The notes under the pieces are model-generated. The model had not been told where the DNA came from. It saw only the letters and a program-made list of their open reading frames with translations, and did no database searches. From Spongiibacter sp. IMCC21906 (lineage in GTDB: Bacteria; Pseudomonadota; Gammaproteobacteria; Pseudomonadales; Spongiibacteraceae), in assembly GCF_001010805.1 (NCBI RefSeq), contig NZ_CP011477.1:124001-188000 (forward strand): a DNA stretch of 64,000 nucleotides, given 5' to 3'. Both the position numbers and the translations under genes were made by a program. Positions 38,028 through 47,774 of this stretch are shown here, in pieces (the first letter of the stretch is position 1; every line of letters starts with the position of its first letter).

Positions 38028-39317
38028 CTATCGCCAAACTGCCAAGGTATTAAAACCCAAACGCTTTTTCACAAAATAAACCGCAAGTAAATTTTGAGTC
38101 GCTACGGCAATCGCTGTGCCAATCGCAGCACCAACAATACCGAACTGCGCCGTTAAAAACCAAGTGAACAGTAGCGCCAACGTTCCCGAGATTAACGTCA
38201 CATTGCGCATATCTCGTTCGTGGCCAGACATCATCAGCAGAAAACCAACGGAACCCGTCATCGCATTAATAAATTGGCCAATCGCTAAAATCTGCAATAA
38301 TGCGGCACCTTCTGTAAATTCCGCGCCAAATAGACTCATCAAAAATGAAGGGAAAACCAACATGACACCAATAACGGGAAGGGCGAATAAGCCAATCAAT
38401 TTAACCGACTTAATCGCCAAACTTTCTAGCTGAGCCATGTCATTGTTGCGGTACAACTTAGCAAATCGTGGCGCCACAACCAAATTAACCGCTATCAATA
38501 TAAAACTACTCAGCATCGCAGTCCGTTGCGCAACCGCCAATTGCGCTAAAGCCTCACTGCTCACATAGGCGCCCGCCATAAACTGACCTGACCACTGCAC
38601 CATTTGCGACATAATCACAACGACCCATAATGGGCCGCAGCTAGCAAACAACTCACGCCATGAGATCGTTGACCTGCCTTCACGGGGCCGAAACCAATAA
38701 AACAGACTAAAACCGATAGCACCCACCGCAATAGAGGCAAAAGCATATACCCCCGCCAATTGCGCTGCAGATGAATATCCAACCAGATATAAACTAAGAA
38801 TAAGTAATAAATTGATCGCAATATTGAGCACAAAAATAGACGCAGACACACGCCTCAATCCCTGCAATGCCATTGCTGAAATAGTCAATACAGACAGGCC
38901 AACAACCCCGAAAGCCATATATTGCAATACCGGCGCAAGCTCGGGCTTAGAAAAAAGCGTTTCAGCAAACAATGGCGCACAGAAATATAAAACTATCGCG
39001 CTGAATGAGCCAAGTAACAGGATTAAAAATACAGATTTTAACGTTGTATTTACCGCAAGATCCGGTGCACTTCCGGTATAACGCAAAACCGTATTATCTA
39101 AACCAGCACGTGAAAATGCAGAGATAATGGTAATAACAGAGAAGGCTAAAAAATAGTAGCCTGACTCAGCCGCACCTAAATGGCGAGCTATAAAAAAGGT
39201 CGCGGCAAAACCACTTATCGCACCTAAAACGCGGATGACAAAGGCGGCCGCACTACTGACTAATAGGTCTCGATTATCAGCGTTCGCTAAAATATGCTTT
39301 ACTTTTGAAGGAAGCAA
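38028..39317 (-). CDS. wzx: Wzx-type polysaccharide flippase
   Basis: Multi-pass inner-membrane protein of 429 residues that moves lipid-linked repeat units across the membrane. It has about 12-14 hydrophobic helices and an N-terminal MATE/PST-like signature, VIRVLGAISGFAATFFIARH, then AESGYYFLAFSVITIISAFS. The frame opens with a TTG and no clear ribosome binding site, so the exact start is unsure. It lies at the 3' end of the wcaI-gmm-fcl-gmd gene group, the position that wzxC neighbours in the colanic acid cluster. It is more diverged than the enzymes beside it. Confidence 0.85.
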   Translation of the reverse strand: MLPSKVKHILANADNRDLLVSSAAAFVIRVLGAISGFAATFFIARHLGAAESGYYFLAFSVITIISAFSRAGLDNTVLRYTGSAPDLAVNTTLKSVFLILLLGSFSAIVLYFCAPLFAETLFSKPELAPVLQYMAFGVVGLSVLTISAMALQGLRRVSASIFVLNIAINLLLILSLYLVGYSSAAQLAGVYAFASIAVGAIGFSLFYWFRPREGRSTISWRELFASCGPLWVVVIMSQMVQWSGQFMAGAYVSSEALAQLAVAQRTAMLSSFILIAVNLVVAPRFAKLYRNNDMAQLESLAIKSVKLIGLFALPVIGVMLVFPSFLMSLFGAEFTEGAALLQILAIGQFINAMTGSVGFLLMMSGHERDMRNVTLISGTLALLFTWFLTAQFGIVGAAIGTAIAVATQNLLAVYFVKKRLGFNTLAVWR

Positions 39318-39406
39318 AAGGATTACTCATGAAAAAATTAAAAATGCATGTCTAATATTAGCGACTCGGCACCCATCTCATTCAACTAGAAAGCACATAC
39401 TACTAA

Positions 39407-40642
39407 TTAGTCGGAGCAAGACAATCTACATAAACTGAAAATCTCCCTTTCAAAATTTCGTAGAACTTTCTCACAATCGATATTCTCTTGAGCGTAATCC
39501 GCGGCCATTTTATTGGGAGTGTCACGTTTCAAAGCACACTCAATCCCATCAATTAAGGCGTCTACATCTTCCGGCTCAACCAACTCAGCAATTCCCGCGT
39601 ATTCACTGCAAAGTATTCCTAGCTCTGTATCAGCCTCCGCAGTAATAACAGCATTGCCGCCAACAGCTAGTATATTCGTTAATTTAGAAGGTAGCACGGC
39701 ATCAGCTACCCCACGCTTTTGAATCACCAAATGGCAGTCCGCAGATGCTAATAAAATTGGCAACTGCTCAAATGGCAACAATGATGCAAAGTGGACATTT
39801 TTTAAATCTTTACTAGCTGCTAAAGTCTTTAACTTGTCTTTGCCCGCACCATCGCCAACAATTACAAAATCATACGGCTTATCACATAATTTCTCAGCAG
39901 CCTCTATGACTTGCTCGAGTCCTTGCTTATCGCCAATATTGCCAGAGTATAGAACCATTTTATTTCCGGCAGTAACACCTAGCTCACTCCGTAATTGTTC
40001 AGAAGGGGTAACTCCAATAAACTTTGAGGTATCAGACCAATTTGGAAAAAATATAAGCTTCTCTTTAGAAACTCCTTTTTCCAGCGCTTTGCTCATCATA
40101 GAGAGTGAGATTGTAGACACTCGCTCAAAACTACGCAGCACCAAATTCTCAAAAACTCTCGCAAACTTACTAACTAAACCATCATTCGCCATACCAAGAC
40201 CAAACATAGCGTCAATTTCATAGTCTTGAATATGTAAAATACTTTTGGCGCCACACAAGCGAGACACTAACGCACACATAGGCGAGGAAAAGAGCGAAGG
40301 AACTGGATTTATAATAATAGTTGGCCGCCAAAATAACTGACCAAGTAAAACAGGAAACGTAGACAACGCGAAACTAAGCAAATGTATTAGTCGTTTAATT
40401 GTTGTTATATCACTTGGTACGTATATTGGGCAGCGGCGCACATGAACACCATTAAGCACTTCTACTCTATAGCGGAAGCGACTATACGGGTGTTGAATTT
40501 TCCACTGGGGGTAATAAGGTGGCGCGGTAATCACCCTAACTGAATGCCCTTGCTCAGCAAGCCACTCAGCCATCTCGCCAGTATATTTTCCAATACCCGT
40601 CATTTCAGGCGCGTAATTTAATCCAACTATCAGTATTTTCAT
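39407..40642 (-). CDS. wcaI: WcaI-like glycosyltransferase (GT4)
   Basis: Cytoplasmic glycosyltransferase of 411 residues (E. coli WcaI 407). The N-terminus MKILIVGLNYAPEMTGIGKY and TAPPYYPQWKI match WcaI/WbuB proteins, and the C-terminal donor domain contains MVLYSGNIGDKQGLEQVIEA and the acidic GT4 region around GVADAVLPSKLTNILAVGG. In colanic acid synthesis WcaI adds fucose. The gene starts directly after the gmm stop codon (TAAATG), so translation is coupled. Its order after gmd-fcl-gmm copies that of the colanic acid locus. Confidence 0.88.
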   Translation of the reverse strand: MKILIVGLNYAPEMTGIGKYTGEMAEWLAEQGHSVRVITAPPYYPQWKIQHPYSRFRYRVEVLNGVHVRRCPIYVPSDITTIKRLIHLLSFALSTFPVLLGQLFWRPTIIINPVPSLFSSPMCALVSRLCGAKSILHIQDYEIDAMFGLGMANDGLVSKFARVFENLVLRSFERVSTISLSMMSKALEKGVSKEKLIFFPNWSDTSKFIGVTPSEQLRSELGVTAGNKMVLYSGNIGDKQGLEQVIEAAEKLCDKPYDFVIVGDGAGKDKLKTLAASKDLKNVHFASLLPFEQLPILLASADCHLVIQKRGVADAVLPSKLTNILAVGGNAVITAEADTELGILCSEYAGIAELVEPEDVDALIDGIECALKRDTPNKMAADYAQENIDCEKVLRNFEREIFSLCRLSCSD

Positions 40643-41119
40643 TTACGCCTTGCCACAAGCAGTATAAAAGTAGTCTTTACTGTACTGATGAACATCTGGA
40701 CTACTGAGAATTTCATCAGCCGAGCGCCACGTATAATCACTGTGCTGGACAACGGGTAAATTAAGCTTGTCCTTATCCATTACAATTTCATAAGCCAATA
40801 CAACATAATGAGTGCTTACATCCTCACCAAATACACAGTCGTCATAAAAATGCTGAAAAACGCCTACCCAATTGGCTTTTTCTCTAGAAAACACTAAACC
40901 CAGCTCAGTGCCACTTATGCGAAAAAAAGCATCATCTAAACGCTCATTTTTCTGAATCCGCCCTCCAGGTACAAACCAATGATTAGCCGCAGGCCTATTA
41001 CGCCGCCAGCCTAATAAATAGCCGCCACTAGACGCGTCCTTTACTAGTAAGTCAATTGAAACTAAGGGGAGAGTTGCAATGCCTTGGGAGAACACTTGCT
41101 CATCAAGCCAGCCGCTCAC
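40643..41119 (-). CDS. gmm: GDP-mannose mannosyl hydrolase (Nudix)
   Basis: Nudix-superfamily enzyme of 158 residues that hydrolyses GDP-mannose or GDP-glucose and may balance GDP-sugar pools. The recognisable variant Nudix segment is [20 protein letters not shown] followed by SGTELGL, and NHWFVPGG precedes it. Gmm lacks one glutamate of the classical Nudix box, and so does this sequence. It overlaps fcl by 4 nt (ATGA) and abuts wcaI. Confidence 0.88.
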   Translation of the reverse strand: MSGWLDEQVFSQGIATLPLVSIDLLVKDASSGGYLLGWRRNRPAANHWFVPGGRIQKNERLDDAFFRISGTELGLVFSREKANWVGVFQHFYDDCVFGEDVSTHYVVLAYEIVMDKDKLNLPVVQHSDYTWRSADEILSSPDVHQYSKDYFYTACGKA

Positions 41120-42075
41120 AGACGAATATCCGACTCATGCTTCAAAAACCAAGCATAAGTTGAACGCAAACCTTCTTCTAATGATGTTTGAGCCTGCCAA
41201 CCCATAGCCCCTAAACGTGAAACATCCATTAATTTACGCGGTGCACCATCTGGCTTACTTGTATCAAAAACAACTTCCCCTTTAAATCCGACGACCTTGG
41301 CCAAGGTATGTGCCAACTCTGCAATAGTGCAGTCAACACCTGTACCCACATTAATATGTGACAGCATAAGCTGAGTATTAGCATCGTAGGTTTCTTTATC
41401 GAGATTCATAACAAAAACAGATGCTTCCGCCATATCATCCACATGCAAAAATTCACGCATCGGCTTACCCGTGCCCCACACAACAACCTCAGCGGCGTTA
41501 CTTTTAGCAGCCTCGTGAAAACGACGCATCATCGCTGGTATTACATGACTATTTTCAGGATGAAAATTATCATTCTCGCCATAGAGGTTTGTCGGCATCA
41601 CGCTACGATAATCAACACCATATTGGCGGTTGTAAGATTCGCACAATTTAATGCCTGCAATCTTGGCAACAGCGTATGGCTCATTGGTTGGTTCGAGTGC
41701 TCCGGTTAGCAATGCAGTTTCTTGCATTGGCTGCTCAGCCAACTTTGGATATATGCAAGAAGAACCGAGAAACAATAATCGTTGTACACCAGACTTAAAC
41801 GCTGAGTGAATAATATTGCACTCGATCATCAGGTTTTCATAAATAAAATCAGCGGGGTAACTATTGTTCGCCACAATCCCGCCCACTTTTGCCGCCGCCA
41901 GATACACTTCATCAATCTTCTGGGTAGCAAAAAAATCCGCCACCATTTTTTGATTAAGTAAATCCAAAGAGCCTCGATCTGCTGTGACTATGTCATAACC
42001 ACCTAAAGACACTAAACGACGCACAATGGCAGAGCCAACCATACCTCGATGACCAGCAACAAATACGCGTTTCAT
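41116..42075 (-). CDS. fcl: GDP-L-fucose synthase
   Basis: Extended SDR enzyme (319 residues) performing epimerisation and reduction of GDP-4-keto-6-deoxymannose to GDP-L-fucose. It has the Rossmann motif [32 protein letters not shown], and the catalytic YxxxK in [10 protein letters not shown], followed by [20 protein letters not shown] typical of WcaG/Fcl. It follows gmd after 12 bp. Confidence 0.95.
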   Translation of the reverse strand: MKRVFVAGHRGMVGSAIVRRLVSLGGYDIVTADRGSLDLLNQKMVADFFATQKIDEVYLAAAKVGGIVANNSYPADFIYENLMIECNIIHSAFKSGVQRLLFLGSSCIYPKLAEQPMQETALLTGALEPTNEPYAVAKIAGIKLCESYNRQYGVDYRSVMPTNLYGENDNFHPENSHVIPAMMRRFHEAAKSNAAEVVVWGTGKPMREFLHVDDMAEASVFVMNLDKETYDANTQLMLSHINVGTGVDCTIAELAHTLAKVVGFKGEVVFDTSKPDGAPRKLMDVSRLGAMGWQAQTSLEEGLRSTYAWFLKHESDIRL

Positions 42076-42087
42076 TTAAAAAGCCTC

Positions 42088-43212
42088 TTAGTTTTCACGA
42101 GCAACCGACACATCAAAACCATGGTCTTTTAATAAAGCATGGCGTTTTGCTTTATCAAGATCAGATGCAACCATCTCAGCGCACATTTCTTCAACAGTGA
42201 TCTCAGGAACCCAGCCCAGCTTGGCTTTTGCCTTACTCGGATCGCCTAACAAGGTTTCAACCTCGGCTGGGCGGAAATAGCGAGGGTCAACACGAACAAT
42301 CACATCACCAACTTTAACACCTGGCGCTAAATCCGCATTTACGGCAACAACATTGGCCTGCTCATCTACGCCGCTACCAGAAAATTCAAGCTCAATACCG
42401 GCCTCCTGAGCAGACATACGAACAAACTCACGAACTGAGATTTGCTTACCCGTCGCAATCACAAAATCTTCTGCCTGCTCTTGCTGCAACATCATCCACT
42501 GCATGCGCACATAGTCCTTCGCATGCCCCCAATCCCGCAAGGCATCCATATTACCTAGATACAAACACCCCTCTAAACCTTGGGATATATTTGCAATAGC
42601 ACGAGTGATTTTACGAGTCACAAAAGTTTCACCACGACGCGGTGACTCATGGTTAAACAAAATCCCATTACAAGCATACATACCGTATGACTCTCGGTAA
42701 TTTACCGTAATCCAGTAAGCATATAGTTTCGCAGCGGCATATGGAGAGCGAGGATAAAATGGCGTGGTTTCTTTTTGTGGAATCTCTTGGACCTCACCGT
42801 ACAACTCAGACGTAGAGGCCTGGTAGAAACGTGTCTTCTTCTCTAAGCCCAATAGGCGAATAGCCTCTAAAATACGCAATGTACCTAAAGCGTCGACATC
42901 AGCCGTATACTCTGGACTTTCAAACGACACCGCGACATGAGATTGTGCACCTAAGTTATAAACCTCGTCAGGCTGAACTTCTTTCAAGATACGCGTTAGA
43001 TTAGATGAATCAGACAAATCGCCGTAATGAAGAATAAAGTTCTTATTGTCGGTATGAGGGTCTTGATAGATATGGTCAACGCGCTCAGTATTAAACGAAG
43101 AGGCGCGGCGCTTAATACCGTGAACCTGATACCCTTTTCCGAGAAGAAACTCAGCCAAATACGAGCCATCCTGCCCTGTAACACCGGTAATAAGGGCTAC
43201 TTTTCCAACCAT
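42088..43212 (-). CDS. gmd: GDP-mannose 4,6-dehydratase
   Basis: First committed enzyme to GDP-L-fucose, 374 residues. It has the Rossmann motif [32 protein letters not shown], the catalytic [16 protein letters not shown], and the YxxxK in [10 protein letters not shown], then [19 protein letters not shown]. The Thr/Glu/Tyr/Lys set is intact. It sits 15 bp after the DUF115-like gene in the long minus-strand operon. Confidence 0.96.
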   Translation of the reverse strand: MVGKVALITGVTGQDGSYLAEFLLGKGYQVHGIKRRASSFNTERVDHIYQDPHTDNKNFILHYGDLSDSSNLTRILKEVQPDEVYNLGAQSHVAVSFESPEYTADVDALGTLRILEAIRLLGLEKKTRFYQASTSELYGEVQEIPQKETTPFYPRSPYAAAKLYAYWITVNYRESYGMYACNGILFNHESPRRGETFVTRKITRAIANISQGLEGCLYLGNMDALRDWGHAKDYVRMQWMMLQQEQAEDFVIATGKQISVREFVRMSAQEAGIELEFSGSGVDEQANVVAVNADLAPGVKVGDVIVRVDPRYFRPAEVETLLGDPSKAKAKLGWVPEITVEEMCAEMVASDLDKAKRHALLKDHGFDVSVAREN

Positions 43213-43227
43213 AGTAATACTCCAAAT

Positions 43228-44007
43228 TCACTTTTTAACGTTAAAAATTTCTTTTGCTTTATCAAGCGGTATCTTCTCAAAAATCTGTAACTTTCCACCG
43301 ATAGTGGCGTCATAAACTACTCGCCCATCTCGCTCAAATGCATCCCTCGCCATTTGATATTCCACTTCGCTCTGGTCGAGATTAGGAATCCCCCAAAATT
43401 GACCCTTCGCAAAATAATTTGGATCAAAATGATCTACGTCTTCTGTCTTTTTCTTTTCTATATCATGCGGCTTACCTTGGGCTTTAAACGAATGATCAAC
43501 CCCAAAAAGGACGACAGGGTTTGCGCCTGTATAATATGCAAACTGAAGCGCTATGTAAGTGACCGTTGCTGACGATCCAGCCCCCATCGCCAAGTCTTCA
43601 CTAAATTGGTTGTCCGAATTTGCGAGAAAATAATTCATCGCCTTTCGCTGGCTTCGCGGCAAAAAGTGCCGACATTTCCAGCCTATAAACACTGGGACAA
43701 GGGATGACTTAAATGCCTGCCAATTTTGTTGTACAACCAAGTTATTCAAGCAAACAACCAAAGAAGGGCGCCACTTCGTTTTTGAGTAAATCAAGTCGAT
43801 TTTATTCATACCAATCGACGCACACCCTTCAAAATCGTCAAGCGGGGTGTTATTCAGGCTCGGGCCATTTCCTATAATCAGCAGAGGCCGTCCTTCATAA
43901 CAGCCCTTCCACTGCTTAATTTTAGGTATCTCGCGAGGAGCAGGGTAAGTGATCCTATCCCACGCATATCGGATAGGCTTAGTCGCAAAAATCAAGAACC
44001 TAAGCAT
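43228..44007 (-). CDS. DUF115/MptE-like protein in the polysaccharide operon
   Basis: Cytoplasmic protein of 259 residues resembling the 6-hydroxymethylpterin pyrophosphokinase MptE-like (DUF115) group. GRPLLIIGNGPSLNNTPLDD begins a Rossmann-like fold, then SIGMNKIDLIY, MGAGSSATVTYIALQFAYY and VVLFGVDHSFKAQGK. Such proteins occur in glycan and flagellin-glycosylation clusters and some may transfer or modify sugars. The activity here is not known. I chose the ATG at 44007 (MLRFLIF); the longer frame overlaps the preceding glycosyltransferase gene. Confidence 0.65.
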   Translation of the reverse strand: MLRFLIFATKPIRYAWDRITYPAPREIPKIKQWKGCYEGRPLLIIGNGPSLNNTPLDDFEGCASIGMNKIDLIYSKTKWRPSLVVCLNNLVVQQNWQAFKSSLVPVFIGWKCRHFLPRSQRKAMNYFLANSDNQFSEDLAMGAGSSATVTYIALQFAYYTGANPVVLFGVDHSFKAQGKPHDIEKKKTEDVDHFDPNYFAKGQFWGIPNLDQSEVEYQMARDAFERDGRVVYDATIGGKLQIFEKIPLDKAKEIFNVKK

Positions 44008-44038
44008 AATATACCTACCATCTCCAAAAAAATCTTCG

Positions 44039-44962
44039 TCACAATAACCTACGCAAAATTTCACTATGATCAAAGCTAACCCTGCTCGCAGGGTCTACAA
44101 AACCAAGAGGCTCTCCGGCCAACATTTTTCCCAAATACTCAAGCGAAGACAGAGATATTATTTTTTCATAATTCCCATATTGCCTTTCTAAATACCCACC
44201 TTTACGAATAACAACAGGCAATCCTAGCTGCACCGCCCTACCAAATATACCAGACGGCCTGTTCACTGACTGGTCATAGTATGCATAAACGAAGCCAGCA
44301 TTGGCATAAAGAGCCAGAATCTCAGCATCACTCACATATCGATTCACTAATGTAATGTTAGGAATATTCTTTAACTTTTTTTCGTCCTCTAAATCCATCT
44401 TCCCAGCAAAAACCACAGGTATATCCCCAAAGGACGACACACTAGAAATCAACTCATTTTTACAACGCTTTTCATTGAGCGCGCCGAGCACCAAAAGATA
44501 CCCCTTTTGGCCTAGCACCTCGCAAGGTGTCTCAGACTTACTTTCAATAAAAGGAAGATCCCACAATTGCGGATCATATATGCATTTTGTAACGTAACGC
44601 CCCTCATACTGACAGAGCTGCGGATAGTGGATTGATACATAACTTACGCGTTTAAACTTCAAAAGCAACTGTATCAACCGTCGCTTTACCCTTGACTTCA
44701 GGCGACTACCTAATAAATCCTCTGTTCTTACAGAAAGGAATAGTGAAGGCCGCCCCAGCAAAGCCCTCAATATAACAAAAGGAGCAAGCGCCAGATGTTG
44801 GGAATCTCCATCAATAAGAACAAGTGATTCGCAGCCTATGATATCAGCTATATTAGCTGACTCAGCAACATTGCCCTCTCCCGCTAAAGAATGGCATAGC
44901 TCTCCATAACTTTTATAGTGTCCGAGCTTATTTGTTGTAAGAAACAAAAAACCATTAGTCAT
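44039..44962 (-). CDS. Glycosyltransferase-like protein (GT4 fold, divergent)
   Basis: Protein of 307 residues. The C-terminal half has features of a GT-B donor domain: YLLVLGALNEKRCKNELI, PVVFAGKMDLEDE, VNRYVSDAEILALYANAGFV, and SGIFGRAVQLGLPVVIRKGG. The N-terminal half is less typical. The ATG at 44962 lies within the end of the polymerase gene (8-bp overlap) and is preferred to an upstream TTG. The sugar transferred cannot be deduced. Confidence 0.65.
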   Translation of the reverse strand: MTNGFLFLTTNKLGHYKSYGELCHSLAGEGNVAESANIADIIGCESLVLIDGDSQHLALAPFVILRALLGRPSLFLSVRTEDLLGSRLKSRVKRRLIQLLLKFKRVSYVSIHYPQLCQYEGRYVTKCIYDPQLWDLPFIESKSETPCEVLGQKGYLLVLGALNEKRCKNELISSVSSFGDIPVVFAGKMDLEDEKKLKNIPNITLVNRYVSDAEILALYANAGFVYAYYDQSVNRPSGIFGRAVQLGLPVVIRKGGYLERQYGNYEKIISLSSLEYLGKMLAGEPLGFVDPASRVSFDHSEILRRLL

Positions 44963-46217
44963 TTTTATAATCAACCCTAAACAACCACAGACCCTTATTT
45001 GCCATCACACCTACAGCGAGCCCGCTAACAACGGCGATTTCAGGAACAAAAAATATTTCAGTTGTCACAAAGAAGTAAACCGCAGCAACAAAAAACAGAA
45101 AACTAAACCCCCTTCCATCAGGGTGATTAAGTGACAAAGAAAAAATAACCATTCGGTGAAAAACAAAAAAAACGAGAAAAATAGAAGAGATCAATCCGTA
45201 ATGCAAGCTCATATAAAGCACCCCGCTATCTATACTATTTAGCAGAGGGAAATCACTATACAATCTCGGCCCTACAGATCGATCACCAAGACCTATTGGG
45301 AATAAAAAATAATAAATATGCGAAACAAGGTATTCCAAATAATAAAACCGCTGCGAAAACGACTGCTCAGACGCAACTCCACTACCTGAAAACACTCTAA
45401 CCAAAGCATCACTTTTAGCAATAATTTGAGAGTATCTTGCCTCATCATCAAAAATTAAATTATAGACGTAGTCAAAAATACCAACCCTCTCCGAGACCCA
45501 CGCCCCAGATAGAAAAATCGCGACGAGAAAAAATGATTTTTTTGCTGCTCCACTTTTAGATAAACCGCTATAATGCCAAACAGGAAAAACTGACATTGCC
45601 AACAAAAATAGATAAATTCTATAATTTGACAACATAGCAAGATAAAAGAAAAATCCTGACAAAATAATAAATACGATTGGCAACCCTAACCTGGATGCTG
45701 AAACCAACAAAGCAAGCATAAGCAGAAATGGAAGACGGTATTTATTTGAATACTCTTCATTCAATATCACACCTTGGTGATTAATATAGAAAAGCAAATA
45801 CAGCGCGAGAATCCCTGAACCAAAGACCAGAAACCAAACTAAGGAGCGACTATCAATCTCGACTTTTTTCACCAACACAAAAAACACAAAAAAATAAATT
45901 ATCGACCTGACGTGAGAAACTTGATCCGAAAGTGATATCCCATAAAGCAAACCAAGCAAAATAGCCATAAATGGGACAAGAATAAAAGTCGCGTACCCCC
46001 ACAAGGACAACGCTGAAATAAAGCTGCTCAGCACAGCACGACTGTTAGCGAGCACCACAAAAAGAAGCGAAGGAACCAACAGCAGTTCAAGAAAGTAGAA
46101 CCCATTAAAATTCAATAAAAGACGAGGGTAATAGGTTCCCGACAAAAGCGCAGACACAAGAATCAGCAGAAAATACACTCTACCTCTGCCTAAAGATGAC
46201 ACATCAAAGCGCGTCAT
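44955..46217 (-). CDS. Wzy-like polysaccharide polymerase candidate
   Basis: Integral membrane protein of 420 residues with 10-12 hydrophobic helices and one larger periplasmic loop (~265-330, around RYSQIIAKSDALVRVFSGSG and FPIGLGDRSVGPRLYSDFP). Topology and position between glycosyltransferase and sulfotransferase genes fit an O-antigen/EPS polymerase. Primary sequence of these proteins is poorly conserved, so the call rests on topology and context. It is the only polymerase candidate in the locus. The start overlaps the sulfotransferase stop (ATGA). Confidence 0.7.
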   Translation of the reverse strand: MTRFDVSSLGRGRVYFLLILVSALLSGTYYPRLLLNFNGFYFLELLLVPSLLFVVLANSRAVLSSFISALSLWGYATFILVPFMAILLGLLYGISLSDQVSHVRSIIYFFVFFVLVKKVEIDSRSLVWFLVFGSGILALYLLFYINHQGVILNEEYSNKYRLPFLLMLALLVSASRLGLPIVFIILSGFFFYLAMLSNYRIYLFLLAMSVFPVWHYSGLSKSGAAKKSFFLVAIFLSGAWVSERVGIFDYVYNLIFDDEARYSQIIAKSDALVRVFSGSGVASEQSFSQRFYYLEYLVSHIYYFLFPIGLGDRSVGPRLYSDFPLLNSIDSGVLYMSLHYGLISSIFLVFFVFHRMVIFSLSLNHPDGRGFSFLFFVAAVYFFVTTEIFFVPEIAVVSGLAVGVMANKGLWLFRVDYKND

Positions 46218-47050
46218 TCTATGTATCCATATTCTTTCATTTCTTTCCGAAAAGTATCCTCAATCAATCGCACGGATTCTTCAGAAAGATGATCTACCCA
46301 GCCACCGCTAATCCCCTGCCTCATGAACATTATGTCACTTCTAGTATTGGCAACTTCCTTCCATTTTTTTTCTGACTTTTTTTCCGCCTCCTTCATTGAC
46401 TCAAATGAAATTTTCTCAGAAATAATATGAAGGGCTCCTCCGGCAGAGACATCAACTCCGACAAAACTAGCAACCTCTGATATCAACTCCATAGGACGAA
46501 GCCGAATGTCCTCGTATCTAACCAGAAGATATTTTTTACTATTTTTGTTTATAGACGCCCAACTCCCGACATGCTCCGACCAGCTAGAAAAATTATCAAC
46601 CTCTCCATTAACAAAAATCTTGCAAAAATCGTCAATTCCCATTTCGTCCGATATTGCGTAATTTTTCTTTAGATAAAAATAGTACGAAACACATACATCC
46701 CTCGGGTCGCGCACAACATTAATTACGCACTTGTATCTATCATCAAAATATTCATGACTTTTTAAATATCTTCGCCCCGTCATTGCTCTCAATTTGTATT
46801 GGCGAGTTTTATAGACATCAGGGACGTATTTATCTATCGCCTCGATATCAAGCTCCTGCCCATGGTATACCAAGTTTGCAATTAAGTTCCTGAGCCAAGT
46901 ATTTCCAGACTTGGGGTATGAAACCAAGAAAATATCGGTAGGTCGAAAGTCAATATTATTGCGTGCAGCCAAGCTCAAACCAAGCATAGACTTTACGCCT
47001 TGAAAAAAATCATCCATAAACTCTAGAGCTCCATTCTCATGCAGGATCAT
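46214..47050 (-). CDS. PAPS-dependent carbohydrate sulfotransferase
   Basis: Sulfotransferase_1-type enzyme of 278 residues. The 5'-phosphosulfate loop is SYPKSGNTWLRNLIANL near residue 45, and the 3'-phosphate motif VVRDPRDVCVSYYFYLKKNY near residue 112. It is expected to transfer sulfate from PAPS to a hydroxyl of a sugar in the repeat unit or finished polymer. An internal ATG at 47017 (MDDFFQ) is an alternative start. It overlaps the SDR gene by 14 bp and the polymerase by 4, so it is part of the same operon. Few gammaproteobacterial capsule clusters carry such a gene; it points to a sulfated glycan. Confidence 0.87.
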   Translation of the reverse strand: MILHENGALEFMDDFFQGVKSMLGLSLAARNNIDFRPTDIFLVSYPKSGNTWLRNLIANLVYHGQELDIEAIDKYVPDVYKTRQYKLRAMTGRRYLKSHEYFDDRYKCVINVVRDPRDVCVSYYFYLKKNYAISDEMGIDDFCKIFVNGEVDNFSSWSEHVGSWASINKNSKKYLLVRYEDIRLRPMELISEVASFVGVDVSAGGALHIISEKISFESMKEAEKKSEKKWKEVANTRSDIMFMRQGISGGWVDHLSEESVRLIEDTFRKEMKEYGYIE

Positions 47051-47774
47051 GCAACTTACCGCTTATTCCACCTGAAATATCGATTATCGAACCATTTAAG
47101 AATGGACCTGCCTGCTCTATAACAAAATAAGCGATATCAGCCACCTCTGAAGGACGTCCAAGTACCCCCGCTGGATGACATGCCGCTAGCTCTTCATATT
47201 TTTCAGGCGCATCTTTAAAACCATCAACAAGCATTTCTGTTTCAATAGCAGCAGGTGAAATCATATTCACTCGAACCTCCCCAGCCAAATCCACAGCCAT
47301 CGCTTTTGTCATCGTCTCCAATGCACCTTTAGAGGTTGCATAAGCAACAAACTGTTTTTTTGTCAGCCCCGAATGAATACTACCGATATTAAGAATTGCC
47401 CCCTTGTTGAGCTTCAAATTTTCAGCACAAATTTTTGCCAAAAAAAACGGGACAACGACATTCACATTCAATGAGACCTGAAAAGAATGCACACCAAGCT
47501 CAGACAAAGGAGCCAGTATTTGTACTGCTGAATTATTTATAAGCCCTTTAAGCTTATAATTAGAAAGCACATCAGCAAGCCAAGCCTTTGCTTGGCATTG
47601 AAGATCATCATTTTTAGCCAGATGATCAAAGTCGACTTGAAAATACTCTTCGCAGGAAGCTTTATCCGCACTCAACCCAATACCGATTACAGCATAGCCT
47701 TGAGCCGAGAACTTTTCTTTCAAGGCTCGTCCTATGCCACCGTTCGTTCCGGTAATAACCACAGCATTTTTCAT
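47037..47774 (-). CDS. SDR-family oxidoreductase in the CMP-sugar module
   Basis: Classical short-chain dehydrogenase of 245 residues with the cofactor loop TGTNGGIGRALKEKF, the NNSAVQ strand, catalytic Ser in NIGSIHSG, YxxxK in YATSKGALE, and the C-terminal ISGG motif. Substrate unknown. It overlaps its neighbours by 4 nt on one side (ATGA with the hydroxyacid dehydrogenase) and by 14 bp on the other. The cluster of SDR, 2-hydroxyacid dehydrogenase and cytidylyltransferase suggests steps in making an unusual acidic sugar. Confidence 0.85.
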   Translation of the reverse strand: MKNAVVITGTNGGIGRALKEKFSAQGYAVIGIGLSADKASCEEYFQVDFDHLAKNDDLQCQAKAWLADVLSNYKLKGLINNSAVQILAPLSELGVHSFQVSLNVNVVVPFFLAKICAENLKLNKGAILNIGSIHSGLTKKQFVAYATSKGALETMTKAMAVDLAGEVRVNMISPAAIETEMLVDGFKDAPEKYEELAACHPAGVLGRPSEVADIAYFVIEQAGPFLNGSIIDISGGISGKLHDPA